Shown one piece after another: positions 34,670 to 46,685 of a stretch of 64,000 nt of DNA. A program made the translations under genes and the position numbers. Where the stretch lies: contig CM062807.1 in assembly GCA_031772625.1 (NCBI GenBank), positions 1,152,187,007-1,152,251,006 of the forward strand. The letters are read 5' to 3'. Each line of letters opens with the position of its first letter. The first letter of the stretch is position 1. This DNA comes from Pinus tabuliformis (taxonomy: Eukaryota > Streptophyta > Pinopsida > Pinales > Pinaceae). The notes under the pieces are model-generated. The model did no database searches. It saw only the letters and a program-made list of their open reading frames with translations, and had not been told where the DNA came from.

Positions 34670-37600
34670 ATGGAGTTTCCCAAAGCATCGATCCTAACAC
34701 CGTACAACTATCACGAATGGAAGGACCAAATGGCTCGATACCTTTGTCATAAAGGGTTGTACAGGATTACCATGGCTACAGAAGTGGAACCCACTTCAGC
34801 CATAGAGAAATCCAAGTACCTCAACCGTATGGATGAGGCCCATGGATCCATATGCATGTGCATCTCTCCAGAGTTGCAGTTTCATCTATCTGCCTGCAAT
34901 ACTCCCAATGAGATTTGGAAAAAGGTTGAAGATATCTATGAGAAATAGGATGAGATGAAAGGACATCTGCTCGAAGTGGAGTTTCTGTCATTGTATCCAC
35001 GGAACTATGACAAATTTTCAAGACTTCTTCACCAAATATAATGATCTATTGCTGCAACTCAAGGGTTGTGGAATTGACAAATCCAAGGAGGAGAGATGCC
35101 AAGTTCTCTCTATTATGTCAAAGCTCAGACCGGAATACTCCGTCTTTGTGTCTACATTTCATTCAGTAAGGCTCGCAACAGGTAAATCCTACACTATGCC
35201 TTCTCTCAAAGAGTTCATGGAGTCCCTTACTTTTGAGCAAGATAAACTCATTGGCATGGGGAAAATCAAACCTCCAAAAGCGCATGCACTTGCTGTGCAT
35301 GATGGAAACCATAATAAAAATCACAGATCTGATTCAAATCAAAAAAATCAACAGCAAAAAGACAAGGGAAAAGCACATTCCCATCCAAAGAAGGAAGGGT
35401 ACACCAAGCCCTTCAATGACTCCTCCGGCTCGAGAAATGAGAAAGGGAAGAAAGGAAATAGATGCACCTACTGTCAAAGAGGATTCCATCTAGAATCCTC
35501 TTGCATGAAGAAACAAATTGACCAAATGGTAGAAATCCTTCAGAAGCACAACCTTGGGGACCACATCCCTCAGGGTGCCAAGAAGAAAACTGAAGATCCG
35601 CCACATGGGAAAGGTAACAATTTTCATGCTTTAGTTGCAATTAATTCTTCCCCTGATGCATGGATTATAGATTCTGGTGCATCACATCATATGGCTGCTG
35701 CAAAGGAATTCTATTCCTCTTTGGATGCATGCAAAGGACCTCCCATCCTCATGGGAGATGACTCACCTATTGAGGTCATCGGAAAAGGTAGAGTGGAACT
35801 TTTACACGGAAGCTTTGAAGACGTGCTTCATGTTCCAAAACTTTCGGTAAACTTGCTTTCAGTTTATCAGATCACTCATTTCAGCACCAGAAAGAGAGTG
35901 GAATTCACTCCAGATGCAGTGAACATATATGACCTACATAGCAGCTCCAAAATTGCAACTGGTGAGGTAAATAATGGAACCAGACTGTATACATTTTCTG
36001 AATTTATTGAATCTGAATCCTCCTTATTGCTTACACATGCTGATGATAGTAGTAGGCTTTGGCACGAGAGGTTTGGTCACTTAAATTATAGGTATATGCA
36101 GTAGCTAAGCAAGAATGAGATGGTGGAAGGCTTGCCAAATATCAATTTCTCTAAAGGAGTTTGTGAAGGGTGTGTCATTGGCAAACATCCCAGAGAAAAG
36201 TTTGACACCGGCAAGACTCACAGAGCATCCTCTCCTCTAGATCTGATCCATAGTGATCTCATGGGGCCTTTTCCTCATCCTTCCATCAACAAAGCAAGGT
36301 ATGTGTTTACATTTATTAATGATTTCTCACGGTATACTTGGGTGTATCTTCTTAGGGCCAAATCTGAAGTTTTTGCGCACTTTGAAGATTTCAAAGCACT
36401 AGTTGAGACATAGTCAGATAGAAAGATCAAATCCCTCCGTACAGACAATGGGGAGGGAATATGTTAACACAACACTTTGGAACCTTTGCCTTCAGTCCGG
36501 CATACAGTTGTAGTACACAGTTCCATACACTCCGCAGCAGAACGAAGTTGCTGAGAGAAAGAACCGATCTCTTAAAGAGATGGCTTCCTGCATGCTGCAT
36601 GCTAAGTCACTACCTCGTAAGCTATGGGCTGAAGCACTTAATTGTGCTAACTACATCCAGAACAGATCTCGTCATAGGTCTGTCAAGGATCAGACCCCCT
36701 TTGAGGCTTGGAGCGGCACTAAACCAAAGGTCACCCACTTCCATGTTTTCGGCTCCCGAGCATGGGCCAGGATCCCCTCTGAAAAGAGGAAAGCTCTTGA
36801 TCCATAGAGCATTGAGTGCATCTTTGTTGGATACCCTGATGGTGTGAAGGGATATTGACTCCTGATTCCCTCTACGGACAAGCTCATCATTGAGCGAAGT
36901 GTCAAATTTGAGGAAAGTCTCTCGCATGCACCTCAATCGCCGCATGCAGACACCTTTTATCTACCTCATGTCCGAGATGATGACTCAGTACACTCAGATG
37001 CAGATACAGAGCATGCAGATGCCGAGGTAGAGCATGCAGATGCAGAGACAGAGTCTTCAGATACAAATCTAGTGCATGCAAATGATGATCCACATCCAAG
37101 CCCAGATCGGGCTTCTAGTAGTGAATCATATTCCCCTGTCATAAATTAGAGAATAAGGAGCTTACATGAGATATATGCACAAGACCACCTAGCTGCTAGA
37201 AATGGTCTTGTGGGGGATAATTCTGATCTGCAGAGGACTAGCTCAGAGTTTATTGAGCCTCCTCTTGTCCTCACTGCCACTAAACCATCGCCATCCTGGC
37301 ATTGTCATTTGGTTCAGTCTTCTGATCCACAGTCTTATGCTGAGGCTGTCGGGCATCCTTCTTGCGAGTTCACCATGGAGGAGGAGTATAACTCCCTCCT
37401 CGAGAACCAAAACTGGTATCTGGTCCCCCTTCCCTCAGGAAGGAAACTTGTCCGATGCAAATGGGTCTACAGGACAAAGAGTGTTGCAGATGGGCAAATC
37501 ACCAGACGGAAAGAAAGGCTAGTAGCCAAAGGCTTCCAACAAGTGCATGGCATTGATTATGACGAGACCTTTGCTCCAGTAGCAAAGATGGATTCCATAT

Positions 37601-38763
37601 GCCTTACACTTGCCATTGCGGCTGCCCAGGGATGGGAAGTACATCAGATGGATGTGAAGAATGCCTTTCTTCACGGAGACCTATCAGAGGAGATTTACAT
37701 GGAGCAGCCACATGGTTTCATTCAGGATTCATCTTTGGTCTGCAGACTGAAGAAATCTCTCTATGGCCTTAAGCAGGCCCCAAGAGCTTGGTATGCAAAG
37801 ATGGATTCTTTTCTCTTATCACAAAACTTTGAAAGATGTAAGTCTGATCCAAATGTTTACATGCTCAGGACACATGATTCTCTTCTTATCTTAGTTTTGT
37901 ATGTGGATGATCTCCTAATCACCGACAGCTCGGCTTCAGCCATTGCTACAGTCAAGAGGGCCTTGCATGATAGGTTCTTGATGATGGACATGGGTCCATT
38001 ATGCTTCTTTCTTGGTCTTGAGATTAGCCAGGATGCCACAGGCAGCAAACTCTCTCAAGCTAAGTATGCACGGGATCTCCTCAAGAGATTTCACATGACT
38101 GACTGCAAGCCAGCACCGACTCCTTTTCTATCTGGGGTCCACCTTGAGGATGGAGGTGACACTCCATTAGTTGATAGCACTCTCTACCGACAGCTAGTGG
38201 GGAGCTTATTGTACCTCACCCACTCCAGACCAGATCTCTCATATGTAGTAGGGGCAGTTTCCAAATACATGCAGAAGCCGCGTGAGCTACACTGGAATGC
38301 TGCCAAGCGCATCCTCCGATATATGTAGGGCACCATCACCTTCGGGATTCACTATGCAGCAGGCACTGCATTGAATCTCCTTGGCTTCACAGATTCTGAT
38401 TGGGTGGGAGACAACATTGATCGCAAGTCCACCTCCGAATATTCACTCAGTCTAGGATTTGGCCCTATCTGTTGGTCGAGCAAGAAGCAGGCTGCTATTG
38501 CTCTCTCTTCAGTTGAGGCCGAGTACAAAGGAGTAGTCAACATCACCATTCAGGCTCTATGGCTACAGCACTTCCTCACTGAGTTGGGCGTCCAGTTCCA
38601 CCAGCCCATTGTCATCTGGTGTGACAACCAGAGCACTCTCAAATTTTGCAGGGATCCAGTACAGCGGCAGCAGACGAAGCACATAGAGATCCATATGCAC
38701 TACATCATAGACTTAGTACATGATCGGGTCATTGACTTGCAATTCTGTCCCTCAGTAGAATAG
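34670..38763 (+). other. Element F gag-pol region (fossil)
   Basis: Starts with MEFPKASILTPYNYHEW, a typical copia gag beginning, and carries protease, integrase, RT and RNase H in copia order. Ends about 270 bp before the 3' LTR. The stretch near 36940-37100 is a repetitive Asp/Ala/Glu-rich linker (HADAE-like, with GATGCAGA phrases) between integrase and RT. Described only as parts of a broken element. Confidence 0.85.
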
Positions 38764-39029
38764 ACTGCAAACATCTTCACCAAGACATTCACTGAGCAGA
38801 AGTTTCGCTCTCTGCGCGATCGTCTTGGAGTGAAGGACACAGTTTCTTAGCAACTGTCTTTTCTTCCTCTTTTCTTTTGATTACATTGTATTTTGAGGGG
38901 GGGGGGTTTCCCACGAGGTTTTCCCTCTTTCCTCAATTTTAGTACAAGTTGCACTGTATTTTGGGTGACCTTTGGCCTTAGTTTCCAAGGCCCATTTTCT
39001 ATTTTTCCCATAGTGGTGTTGAGGGGGGG

Positions 39030-39435
39030 TGTTGGAACTACTACACACCTACATGCAGACTCTTAGTTAGAGCATGGGACTACATGCAAGATTCCTTTTG
39101 CATGATTTACTCCTTGATTTGCTCCTTCTTTAACTCCGCAACTAGTTAGTTCTTCTGCATGATTTACTCCCTGATTTTCTCCTTCTTTCACTCCGCAACT
39201 GGCTAGTTATCTCCGGAACTTGTTGTAGTTGTTGAGTCTTCTCATTGATCACCATTATGGTGCATTACCTTGGGATTTTCACCCAGTAATGCTATATCAT
39301 GAGCATTGTAACCTATTTTCTAATGAACCATTCTTTTGTTCTTTTGATTTTCTTTTAGTGTTTTTGCTCTACAAAGCTGTGTGTTCAACCTTTACTAGCT
39401 AGATTCATCTGTGCAGGTTTTCTAACACATTTACA
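39030..39435 (+). repeat. Element F 3' LTR
   Basis: 406 bp, pair of 34172-34577, preceded by a GAGGGGGGG tract. Confidence 0.9.
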
Positions 39436-39440
39436 AATTT

Positions 39441-39590
39441 TTGAATGAATCAAATCTCATCAATTGTATTTAGCACATAAATCTAGTGAAATTGCCTAGT
39501 TGCTCCGTTGAATGCTCAGAGAGGCTGTTAATTTACGAATACCTCCGAAACAGTAGTCTCGACCAAATTTTATTTGGTCTCTACTCGCTC
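39441..39590 (+). pseudogene. CRK kinase exon, second half, left copy
   Basis: Continues the exon cut by element F: LNESNLINCI-like sequence, then a frame-shifted NLVKLP stretch, SVECSERLLIYEY and LDQILFG. It aligns with 61635-61783, where the frame is open. One small indel shifts the frame relative to the right copy. Confidence 0.75.
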
Positions 39591-39669
39591 TTGATCTACT
39601 TAATGAATGCTGGTTTGATTCAGTTTGTGCGTAGACCTTGCTGATTTTTTTAACGACTCTAGTGCATTA

Positions 39670-39915
39670 ATGGCATATACAACAAAACGACATTCGCTTC
39701 ACTTGAAAAGGAGGTACGAAATAATAGTTGGAATAGCGCGTCCGCCGGCCTATCTTCACGAGGAGTCTGAGATTCGAATCATCCATAGAGATATTAAAGC
39801 AAGCAATATTTTACTAGACAATAAATACAGACCCAAAATAGCAGACTTTGGCTTAGCCAAACTCTTTGCAGAAGATCAGAGCCACGTTAACACTAGAGTT
39901 GCAGGAACTTTGTAA
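39670..39915 (+). pseudogene. CRK catalytic-loop exon, left copy
   Basis: Encodes [44 protein letters not shown], then ADFGLAKLF and NTRVAGTL. Both the HRD catalytic loop (an RD kinase) and the DFG metal-binding motif are intact. A GTAAG donor follows TTT at 39913. This segment is lost or mutated in the right copy, so only the left copy preserves the ancestral catalytic core. Confidence 0.88.
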
Positions 39916-40022
39916 GAATTTACCCAACTAAACATGATAATGAATCACAATACATGAACTAGCTCCAACTCGTAGATATGCATAATTTTAGTAGACTCAA
40001 GAAATCAAGATTTCATTATGCA

Positions 40023-40171
40023 GAGGTTACATGGCTCCTGAGTACGCCTTACGTGGATAGCTGACAGAGAAAGCAGATGTATTCAGCTTTGGAGTGCTTG
40101 TATTTGATATTATCAGCGGAAGACAGAATCAAAGTTTGGCTCAAGATATGGAGTTTCTCATTGAAGGGGTA
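40023..40171 (+). pseudogene. CRK APE/F-helix exon, left copy
   Basis: After a TTATGCAG acceptor it encodes GYMAPEYALRG, a stop, then LTEKADVFSFGVLVFDIISG and RQNQSLAQDMEF. The P+1 loop APE motif and the DVFSFG helix are clear. The stop at the position usually occupied by tryptophan or glutamine (HLTEK context) kills this copy. The right copy has lost most of this exon. Confidence 0.85.
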
Positions 40172-40275
40172 ATCGACTGTGGACCCCATTTTTCCAGTAA
40201 AATGTTTTTAAAAATGTCCATATCCTTATGCCGAACATTTGCTAACACTTCTTTTGTTGATATTGACCAAGCAGG

Positions 40276-40640
40276 CATGGAAACTGTATAAATTTGAGAG
40301 AGCAATAGAAGTTATGGATCCCACATTGGAGGGCAGTTATTCGTGGGAGGAAGGGATTAGAGTGATTACAGTTGGTCTTCTGTGCACGCAAGGAGCAGCA
40401 GCTTTGCGACCTTCGATGTCCCGCGTGGTGTCGATGCTGACAAGTAAGGAGAACAGCTTCCTTCCCGAACAAGGCCTGCTTTCATAGATCTGGACTGCGC
40501 GGACGCAAGTCCCGACTAGGTTAGATGTCCTCCTGCTCCTGAGACAACATTAAGAGGTAACCGGTCATCAGAAGCTATGACACCTTCCGATATTTTTTCA
40601 GCGGTCGTTGATCCTTCATCAGGCATTCTGGAGCCCAAGT
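40276..40640 (+). pseudogene. CRK last exon, left copy
   Basis: Follows a CAAGCAG acceptor. Encodes AWKLYKFERAIEVMDPTLEG, GIRVITVGLLCTQ, ALRPSMSRVVSMLTSKE, then leaves the family frame at FLPEQG. The expected SPTRPAFIDLD-type tail is present in another frame (TTTCATAGATCTGGACTG near 40480). The right copy keeps the longer tail. Confidence 0.85.
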
Positions 40641-41175
40641 GAAGAACGTATTTCATCGGGTATTTTGAAGGCAAAGTAAGATTTTGCTAAAATCTCGTAA
40701 AAATTTTGTAAAATCTGGATTATAATTGTCGAGCCCCATAATAGTGAGTAACTGGTTTTTTTAATATGGCTAAACTTATTTCTATTTTTTTTAATGATTA
40801 TTATATTTTTATGTTGTTGAATTAAGGTTTTTGTGATCCATATCAAATTTAAGTCAAAAAAAATTTTTTCCTCATAAACTTTATGTTATTCAAACTAAAA
40901 AACAAAAATTTAAGCCATTTTTTCTTTTTTCTCACATACTTTATGTTATTTGAAATAAAAACACAAAATTCCAATGTAGGCAAAATTATAATCTCAATAA
41001 TCAACCCAAAATTAATATATTTTTGGGGCACAATGATTGTAAATATAGATTTTCACAAATATTATTTGTTTAAACTCATATTATCTATCAATTATTTGTT
41101 TGACCTTAAACTTGGCCATTCCCCACCTCTAAAATAACTAGCATTTGCACCTAATGTTGCAAAGGAAACGCCGTA
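40641..41175 (+). other. CRK 3' flank, left copy
   Basis: AT-rich; aligns with 62580-62935. A 47-bp part of it (41091-41136) recurs at 51469-51515. No gene seen. Confidence 0.65.
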
Positions 41176-41732
41176 AGGCATAGTGTGTGGAAGAATATTG
41201 AAATGTGAATGGGCTTTTGTGGGCTTTTTTGAAAGCAAGGGTCGATGATTCCGAGTTTTAATTTGAGGAAGCCATGCCGAAAACCGCTGAAATGGAATGC
41301 AGGTAGCCATAAATTATCGCATAAACTTGTTTAGAGACCTTTGTTTGTAGTTGGTAAAAATTGTGTAGTTAAAGGTGAAGGTAAACGAATGGATCCATGC
41401 GAACAACAACTGGGTATCCATATTGATTTGGATAGGGTTATTTAATAAATCATTATTCAAATGAGAAATTAAATTAATATGAAGATATATTGAAAACATG
41501 TATTATATTCATTAAAATCAATTGATTTTGTTAACAAAATATGTTAAAACCCATTGACAATGAATTGGTTGTGAGGACATAAACTATCAAAATGGTATTT
41601 GATCCTGTTCCTTGTCATGGCCTTAACCCCAGATTTATCCCTCCTTGAAACATGATAATATCCAAGGAATGATGGTCTCCCTATGAAATTCTATAAGGGT
41701 TTCTAAGACACCATTGGGAAACCTTTTAAATG
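41176..41732. other. Gene-free stretch
   Basis: Nothing recognisable on either strand. AT-rich intergenic sequence after the duplicated block. Confidence 0.5.
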
Positions 41733-41935
41733 TGTGCTTGGAAGCTCTTCATCTAGAACCACTTGCAGAGCAAACAAATGCATGCATCATCAATATAAAC
41801 CACAACTCGGCCAACAGGAACTCAATTAATGATCCCAGGCTAATCATTCTACTTTGCGTGGCTTACAGGACTCCTGCAGAAGCATTAACCACAAAAAAAT
41901 TAAGCTTGAAAACTATCTAGTACCAACACTACCCT
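41733..41935. repeat. 200-bp local duplication, copy 1
   Basis: Matches 43665-43858 over about 195 bp at roughly 93% (TGTGCTTGGAAGCTCTTCAT to TTAAGCTTGAAARCTATCTA). The open frame across it is shared by both copies but resembles no known protein. Confidence 0.85.
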
Positions 41936-42924
<989 letters not shown>

Positions 42925-42934
42925 TGCTAATGGT

Positions 42935-43089
42935 GGGTTTCTGGGACAACCCATAGATGTATCCTGATAGTGTTAACTTAGTATACAACTATTGTAAAAA
43001 GGGAAATAAAAACAACAACTGCAAATTAGTTAATATCATATTTAGCTTGCAACTGCTTGCTATATAGTAAAAAATGGCTATTGTCAGAT
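42935..43089. repeat. 155-bp local duplication, copy 1
   Basis: Matches 44028-44182 (TTTCTGGGACAACCCATAGA to AAAAATGGCWATTGTCAGAT) with only about seven differences. It stands next to the VPS24-like exon. Confidence 0.9.
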
Positions 43090-43183
43090 AAAGGTAGTGA
43101 GAAACAACTGCAAATTCAATAACAGAACAGAGATTAAACTGCATGCAAGATGATCTGAGAACGAGTGGTAAAGAAAAAATTAC

Positions 43184-43286
43184 CAACACTTTCTCCAAGG
43201 TGCATAGATATCGAATTCAGTTGTGCCCTGTTCTCATAAAGGCACTGAACAGCTTGCCTCGAACTTACAATTTCTTTTGCCAAATT
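43184..43286 (-). pseudogene. VPS24: VPS24/CHMP3-like exon (ESCRT-III)
   Basis: Minus strand. A 103-bp segment lies between a TTCTTGGGCAG acceptor and a G|GTAATT donor. It encodes NLAKEIVSSRQAVQCLYENR followed by AQLNSISMHLGESV. From memory this closely matches the plant VPS24 (CHMP3) stretch LAKEIVRSRRTVNRLYENKA followed by QLNSISMHLGESV. VPS24 is an ESCRT-III subunit that assembles on endosomal membranes during multivesicular body sorting. The exon leaves one base for the next codon, as expected if Ala follows. No convincing following exon is found, so this is probably a fragment or pseudogene and not a live gene. Confidence 0.7.
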
Positions 43287-43664
43287 CTGCCCAAGAAAAT
43301 TTTGACTCATCAAAGATAAGCGCAAAGCCTGTTTCCTGAGTACTAGCAACCTTGCTAATGTTCTTTAGTCACAAACATGATATCATTAAATTTAGAAATT
43401 GTACTAGAGAGAGATATAACAAGAATTGTTACTAGAGGTTCAACCCAAGATACATAAAAAATGATGGAAAGCAGTGCATCAGCCAGCGTTCAGTGCAAAC
43501 ACACCTCACAAGATCAATACTAAATCTGTAGCATTGGATGCCATGTGATGTCAATAAAATGAAGCCAGGCAAACGATTACTCATATAGACAATAAAATCA
43601 TAATTGCAAAAATTAAAGCTATAATGTCACAGTAATAGAGAATCTAAAGATTTGAAACACAAGC

Positions 43665-43858
43665 ATGTGTGCTTGGAAGCTCTTCATCTAGAACCACTTG
43701 CAAAGCAAACTAATGCAGACATCATCAATATAAACCACAACTCGGCCAACAAGAACTCAATTAATGATCCCAGGCTAATCATTCTAGTTTACGTGGCTTA
43801 CAAGACTCCTGCAGAAGCATTAACCACAAAAAAATTAAGCTTGAAAGCTATCTAGTGG
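43665..43858. repeat. 200-bp local duplication, copy 2
   Basis: Pair of 41733-41935. Confidence 0.85.
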
Positions 43859-44027
43859 GCTGGAGAAATTCATCAAGAAGATCTGCTCCTCAAGATTGAT
43901 TTGATAAAATCTTACTCAGATTAGAATGGTATATTATTTTAGATATGATGACATGGATTGGTATCCTAAGGTCAAAAAAGCAATGAGGTACAACATTGAG
44001 AACCTAACCAATCAAGTGACCCCCTTG

Positions 44028-44182
44028 TTTCTGGGACAACCCATAGATGTATCATGATAGTGTTAACTTAGTATACAACTATTATAAAAAGGGAAATAAA
44101 AGCAGCAACTGCAAATTAGTTAATATCATATTTAGCTTGCAACTGCTTGCTATATAGTAAAAAATGGCAATTGTCAGATAGT
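44028..44182. repeat. 155-bp local duplication, copy 2
   Basis: Pair of 42935-43089. The two duplication pairs (41.7/43.7 kb and 42.9/44.0 kb) are interleaved and in the same orientation, with different spacings (1.93 and 1.09 kb). Confidence 0.9.
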
Positions 44183-45581
44183 TATTCCCAAGAAAGAAGG
44201 GAGAAAACCCCAGGTTCTTCTACATCATCCTCCAGAAGAAGTTATACATGTAGTGCTTGATCTGATACCATAGCTACCTTAATCTAGGCAATGATTTGAA
44301 AAAAAATGATGTTGATTACAATCAAAATGAGAAACCATAACCCAATTAGAGCATTCACAATATCTCTAGAGGACACTCTTTTTGAAGGGACTTCGTCACA
44401 AGAAAGGAAGATGGGCACTCATGTTGATACAAATAAATAATGACAAATGAACTAATCTGCTGACAAATGAATGATAAGTCTTCTGTGTTGAGATATCTTT
44501 TATATGAGACACGATATAATTGTTTCCATCACACTATAATTTCAGTTGTTTCAAATATAAAATCCTCTCGTAAATATTTTTGTGGTGTCAATCATATCGT
44601 CATATTTTCAAATTTATCATATTGTCATTGTTCTTGTTTTTCTGAAAAGTTGTCAAACATGGTTGATAACTAAATTTTAAAGACTCGAGAATTTTAAAAT
44701 GTTTATTTTTTAATTAAAATAAAAATATATCAGAAAAGGAAAATCCCTACAAATATCAAAGCTACCAGCAATATAATAACACAAACAAAAATATTAAAAA
44801 TATAACAAATCAAATCAAACATATCATCTACATTACAATTATCCATATATATATTCTTTAAAATGTAAATTTAAATTGTTTTAAATAACATAAATCCGCT
44901 TCAAACAGATCTCAAACTCTCCAAATAAAAAAACTGAAAAAAGAGACAAGAATTCAAAAGGTAAGAAGATCTGAACAGATGCACACATATATATCATTTA
45001 AAATGTAAATATCATTTGTTCCTATATTATTTGAGGCTGTACCTGCAACGAAATGTTGGGTTGAAGTTGAGGCTGTAGCTGCAGCCGGAGATGTACCAAC
45101 CAGAGCCGCTGCAATTTACCGCACCCGCCAATTTAATCTCGAATAAATATATATTGTGCCTTGTTCCTTTCATAAAGATTCATAAGTGTAACATGTATTC
45201 ATAATGGAACATAGAGCACTACACCGCTACTTCACGCTGAAATGAAATTATGGATGAAAAGAAAAAAATTGGGAAAAACCAATGCCCATTTCAAAGATGA
45301 AAAACCTTTGGATGGGAAAAAACCTAAGTAAACAAAAATGCCGACCAAAAATAAATAAATCAATAGGCTCGTTTAGTGTGAACTTTAAGTTGAATAGCTT
45401 TCATTTTATTGAAAAGCCCAACCATAGCTAAACCCTTCCAAGAACTATATTCATCCAATCCCCTTTAGCAGCTATTATCAGCACATAAGACATCCCATTA
45501 TGCAAATATTTATTAATAAAGAATTATTTAAATAGGTATACATATTCAAATTAGAGAACAAAAATCATAAAATAAGCATAC
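44183..45581. other. AT-rich gene-free stretch
   Basis: No supported gene. A lone tRNA-Met-primer-like phrase on minus (TGGTATCAGATCAAGC, near 44252-44267) hints at an old LTR fragment but no LTR is visible. Confidence 0.45.
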
Positions 45582-45659
45582 CTGCTTGACCATTCTAGAT
45601 TAGTCATAAAAAGAATCCAAACCAGAGGACTCTCTTCTCCTCGCCCATTTCTTTAAATC
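45582..45659 (-). pseudogene. VPS24: Possible VPS24 N-terminal exon, decayed
   Basis: Minus strand. A 78-bp segment lies between a TTTTTGGCAG acceptor and an AAGCAG|GTATGC donor, phase 0 to 0. It encodes DLKKWARRRESSGLDSFYD, then a stop, then SRMVKQ. The first part resembles the N-terminal helix of VPS24 (LRDWQRRLRQECRNIERQIR in plants, from memory). It is about 2.3 kb upstream, in minus sense, of the clearer VPS24 exon at 43184-43286, which is the right order. The in-frame stop marks it as decayed. The identity is suggestive only. Confidence 0.4.
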
Positions 45660-45837
45660 CTGCCAAAAAAACAAATCGACCAACCAAAATAATGTGCACA
45701 TACAAAAATATAAAAATAAGAAATCAACCCCAAAACTACAAACAACATTAAAAGAGAATGGACTGTAAAAGCCAAGATGCATGGTCATGCACAGAAAAAT
45801 ATGAAAAAAAGAATTAACAAATTAACCAGCAACACAG

Positions 45838-46143
45838 CCTGCGAATAACATAACCTCGCCCAATCTCTACCCATGTTACCCGCATCCTTGACCCTTAGCA
45901 ACCTAATGCCCTGTCTAGCTTTCCTTTGGTGGGCTGCCAGTCAAAGTACATTTCCATGCGCATGTAACCATGTGTAACAGAGAATTGAAGCCTAGAAGCG
46001 CGCATGGGTAACAAAGAATTTCAGCGTTTCAATTTTCAACAACACAGCAGTGAGCGGAGGTGAAGATTTTCTGACGGATAGATCTAACTCTGAGTACCAA
46101 GCTGAGGTTGAGCTTATTGTTGGTTCCGTCTGGAGGCAAGAAT
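45838..46143. repeat. Local duplication family, copy 1
   Basis: TGCGAATAACATAACCTCGC through GGTTCCGTCTGGAGGCAAGA. Matches 47691-47995 across its length, and its second half matches 51112-51220. Confidence 0.9.
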
Positions 46144-46242
46144 TGAATCGAGCATAGAAGGCATTGTGTTAAGAACAATAACGGCCCCTGCCAGTGTAAC
46201 TGCGAAATGCATTTCAGGGATGTTGGAAGCCACCATAGATAC
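46144..46242 (-). pseudogene. Acyl-activating-enzyme-like exon fragment
   Basis: Minus strand. Directly after a ATATATGCAG acceptor, 33 codons read VSMVASNIPEMHFAVTLAGA followed by VIVLNTMPSMLDS. From memory this fits the motif VAPNVPAMYEMHFAVPMAGA then VLNTINTRLD of plant AMP-binding acyl-activating enzymes (benzoate-CoA-ligase-like AAEs). These enzymes activate carboxylic acids to acyl-AMP and acyl-CoA. A two-residue insertion interrupts the pattern. Its 3' end runs straight into the local duplication at 45838-46143, so it is a truncated fragment. No other AAE exon is certain. Confidence 0.45.
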
Positions 46243-46685
46243 CTGCATATATGCAACGACACAACGAATAAGATTAAAAATTAAGATTCATTCTGCTCTA
46301 CTCTGTTGGGTTTGAAAATGAACATCATAAAAGATTTCCTTCCAATACTTACAACATTCCCACCCCTCGCAACACATTGCAAGCATAGAAAACAGAGGCG
46401 ACAACGCTAGTATTTGTGAAACCTCTGGTCTGGTATTGCAGACCACAGAGGTGGAGTCTCCATCTTATTACACAATGGAAAATCTTTCGATGAAACGAAT
46501 TGGGGATAAACCAATATTCCTCCATTAGAGAAAATCTACAAACCAGGCGCTACAACTTTAGAAAAAATAGGAAGGTGAATTCATCCAGAATTGAATAGCT
46601 AGTTGTATGCATTTAACAAAATTGAATCAATTTGTTATATAAAAAAAAAAAGACACACCGAGACTATACAAAATTTTACCACACA
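46243..46685. other. Gene-free stretch
   Basis: Nothing supported. It includes an A-run near 46641. Confidence 0.45.

Larger units (their letters stand above)
34172..39435 (+). mobile_element. Element F: Ty1/copia element in a CRK exon
   Basis: 5264 bp with 406-bp LTRs (34172-34577 and 39030-39435) and a perfect AATTT target duplication (34167-34171 and 39436-39440). Primer site TGGTATCAGAGCCC at 34578-34591 and G-rich polypurine tract at 39021-39029. Parts in copia order: gag (34670-about 35560, UBN2-like with knuckle CTYCQRGFHLESSC), protease (about 35660, IIDSGASHHM), gag-pre-integrase (about 36050-36200), integrase (about 36210-36830), RT (about 37360-38100, YVDDLLI) and RNase H (about 38370-38760, SVEAEYKG). 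Integrase before RT is diagnostic of copia. Broken, with roughly half a dozen interruptions. LTRs differ by about 4%. Confidence 0.93.
2790..40640 (+). pseudogene. Cysteine-rich receptor-like kinase, left copy (whole span)
   Basis: A host CRK pseudogene spread over 38 kb by insertions. Order: signal peptide and two DUF26 domains (2790-3530), transmembrane exon (4199-4351), juxtamembrane to glycine loop (4503-4642), ATP-lysine exon split by element F (about 34055-34171 and 39441-39590), catalytic and activation loop exon (about 39670-39915), APE exon (40023-40171) and C-lobe end exon (40276-40640). A working CRK is a plasma-membrane kinase with two extracellular DUF26 domains. This copy has premature stops in several exons, element E in an intron and element F inside a kinase exon, so it cannot make a receptor. 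The activation segment, lost in the right copy, survives here. Confidence 0.85.
2327..41175 (+). repeat. Left copy of RPA1-CRK segmental duplication (interrupted)
   Basis: Blocks 2327-4753, 33618-34171 and 39436-41175 align in order with 56017-58286 and 60916-62935. The match includes exons, introns (for example the GATTATAGATTCA-rich intron near 3540-3780 and 57300-57530) and the 3' flank (CAAAATTATAATC to GTTGCAAAGGAAA). The gaps are exactly the LTR elements E (with A to D inside) and F. The left copy lacks about 70 bp found at 56470-56545. Intron identity shows DNA-level duplication. Confidence 0.85.

Noticed and set aside
44252-44267. tRNA-Met primer-like phrase on the minus strand
   Set aside because: No LTR edge on either side. 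Too short to call an element.
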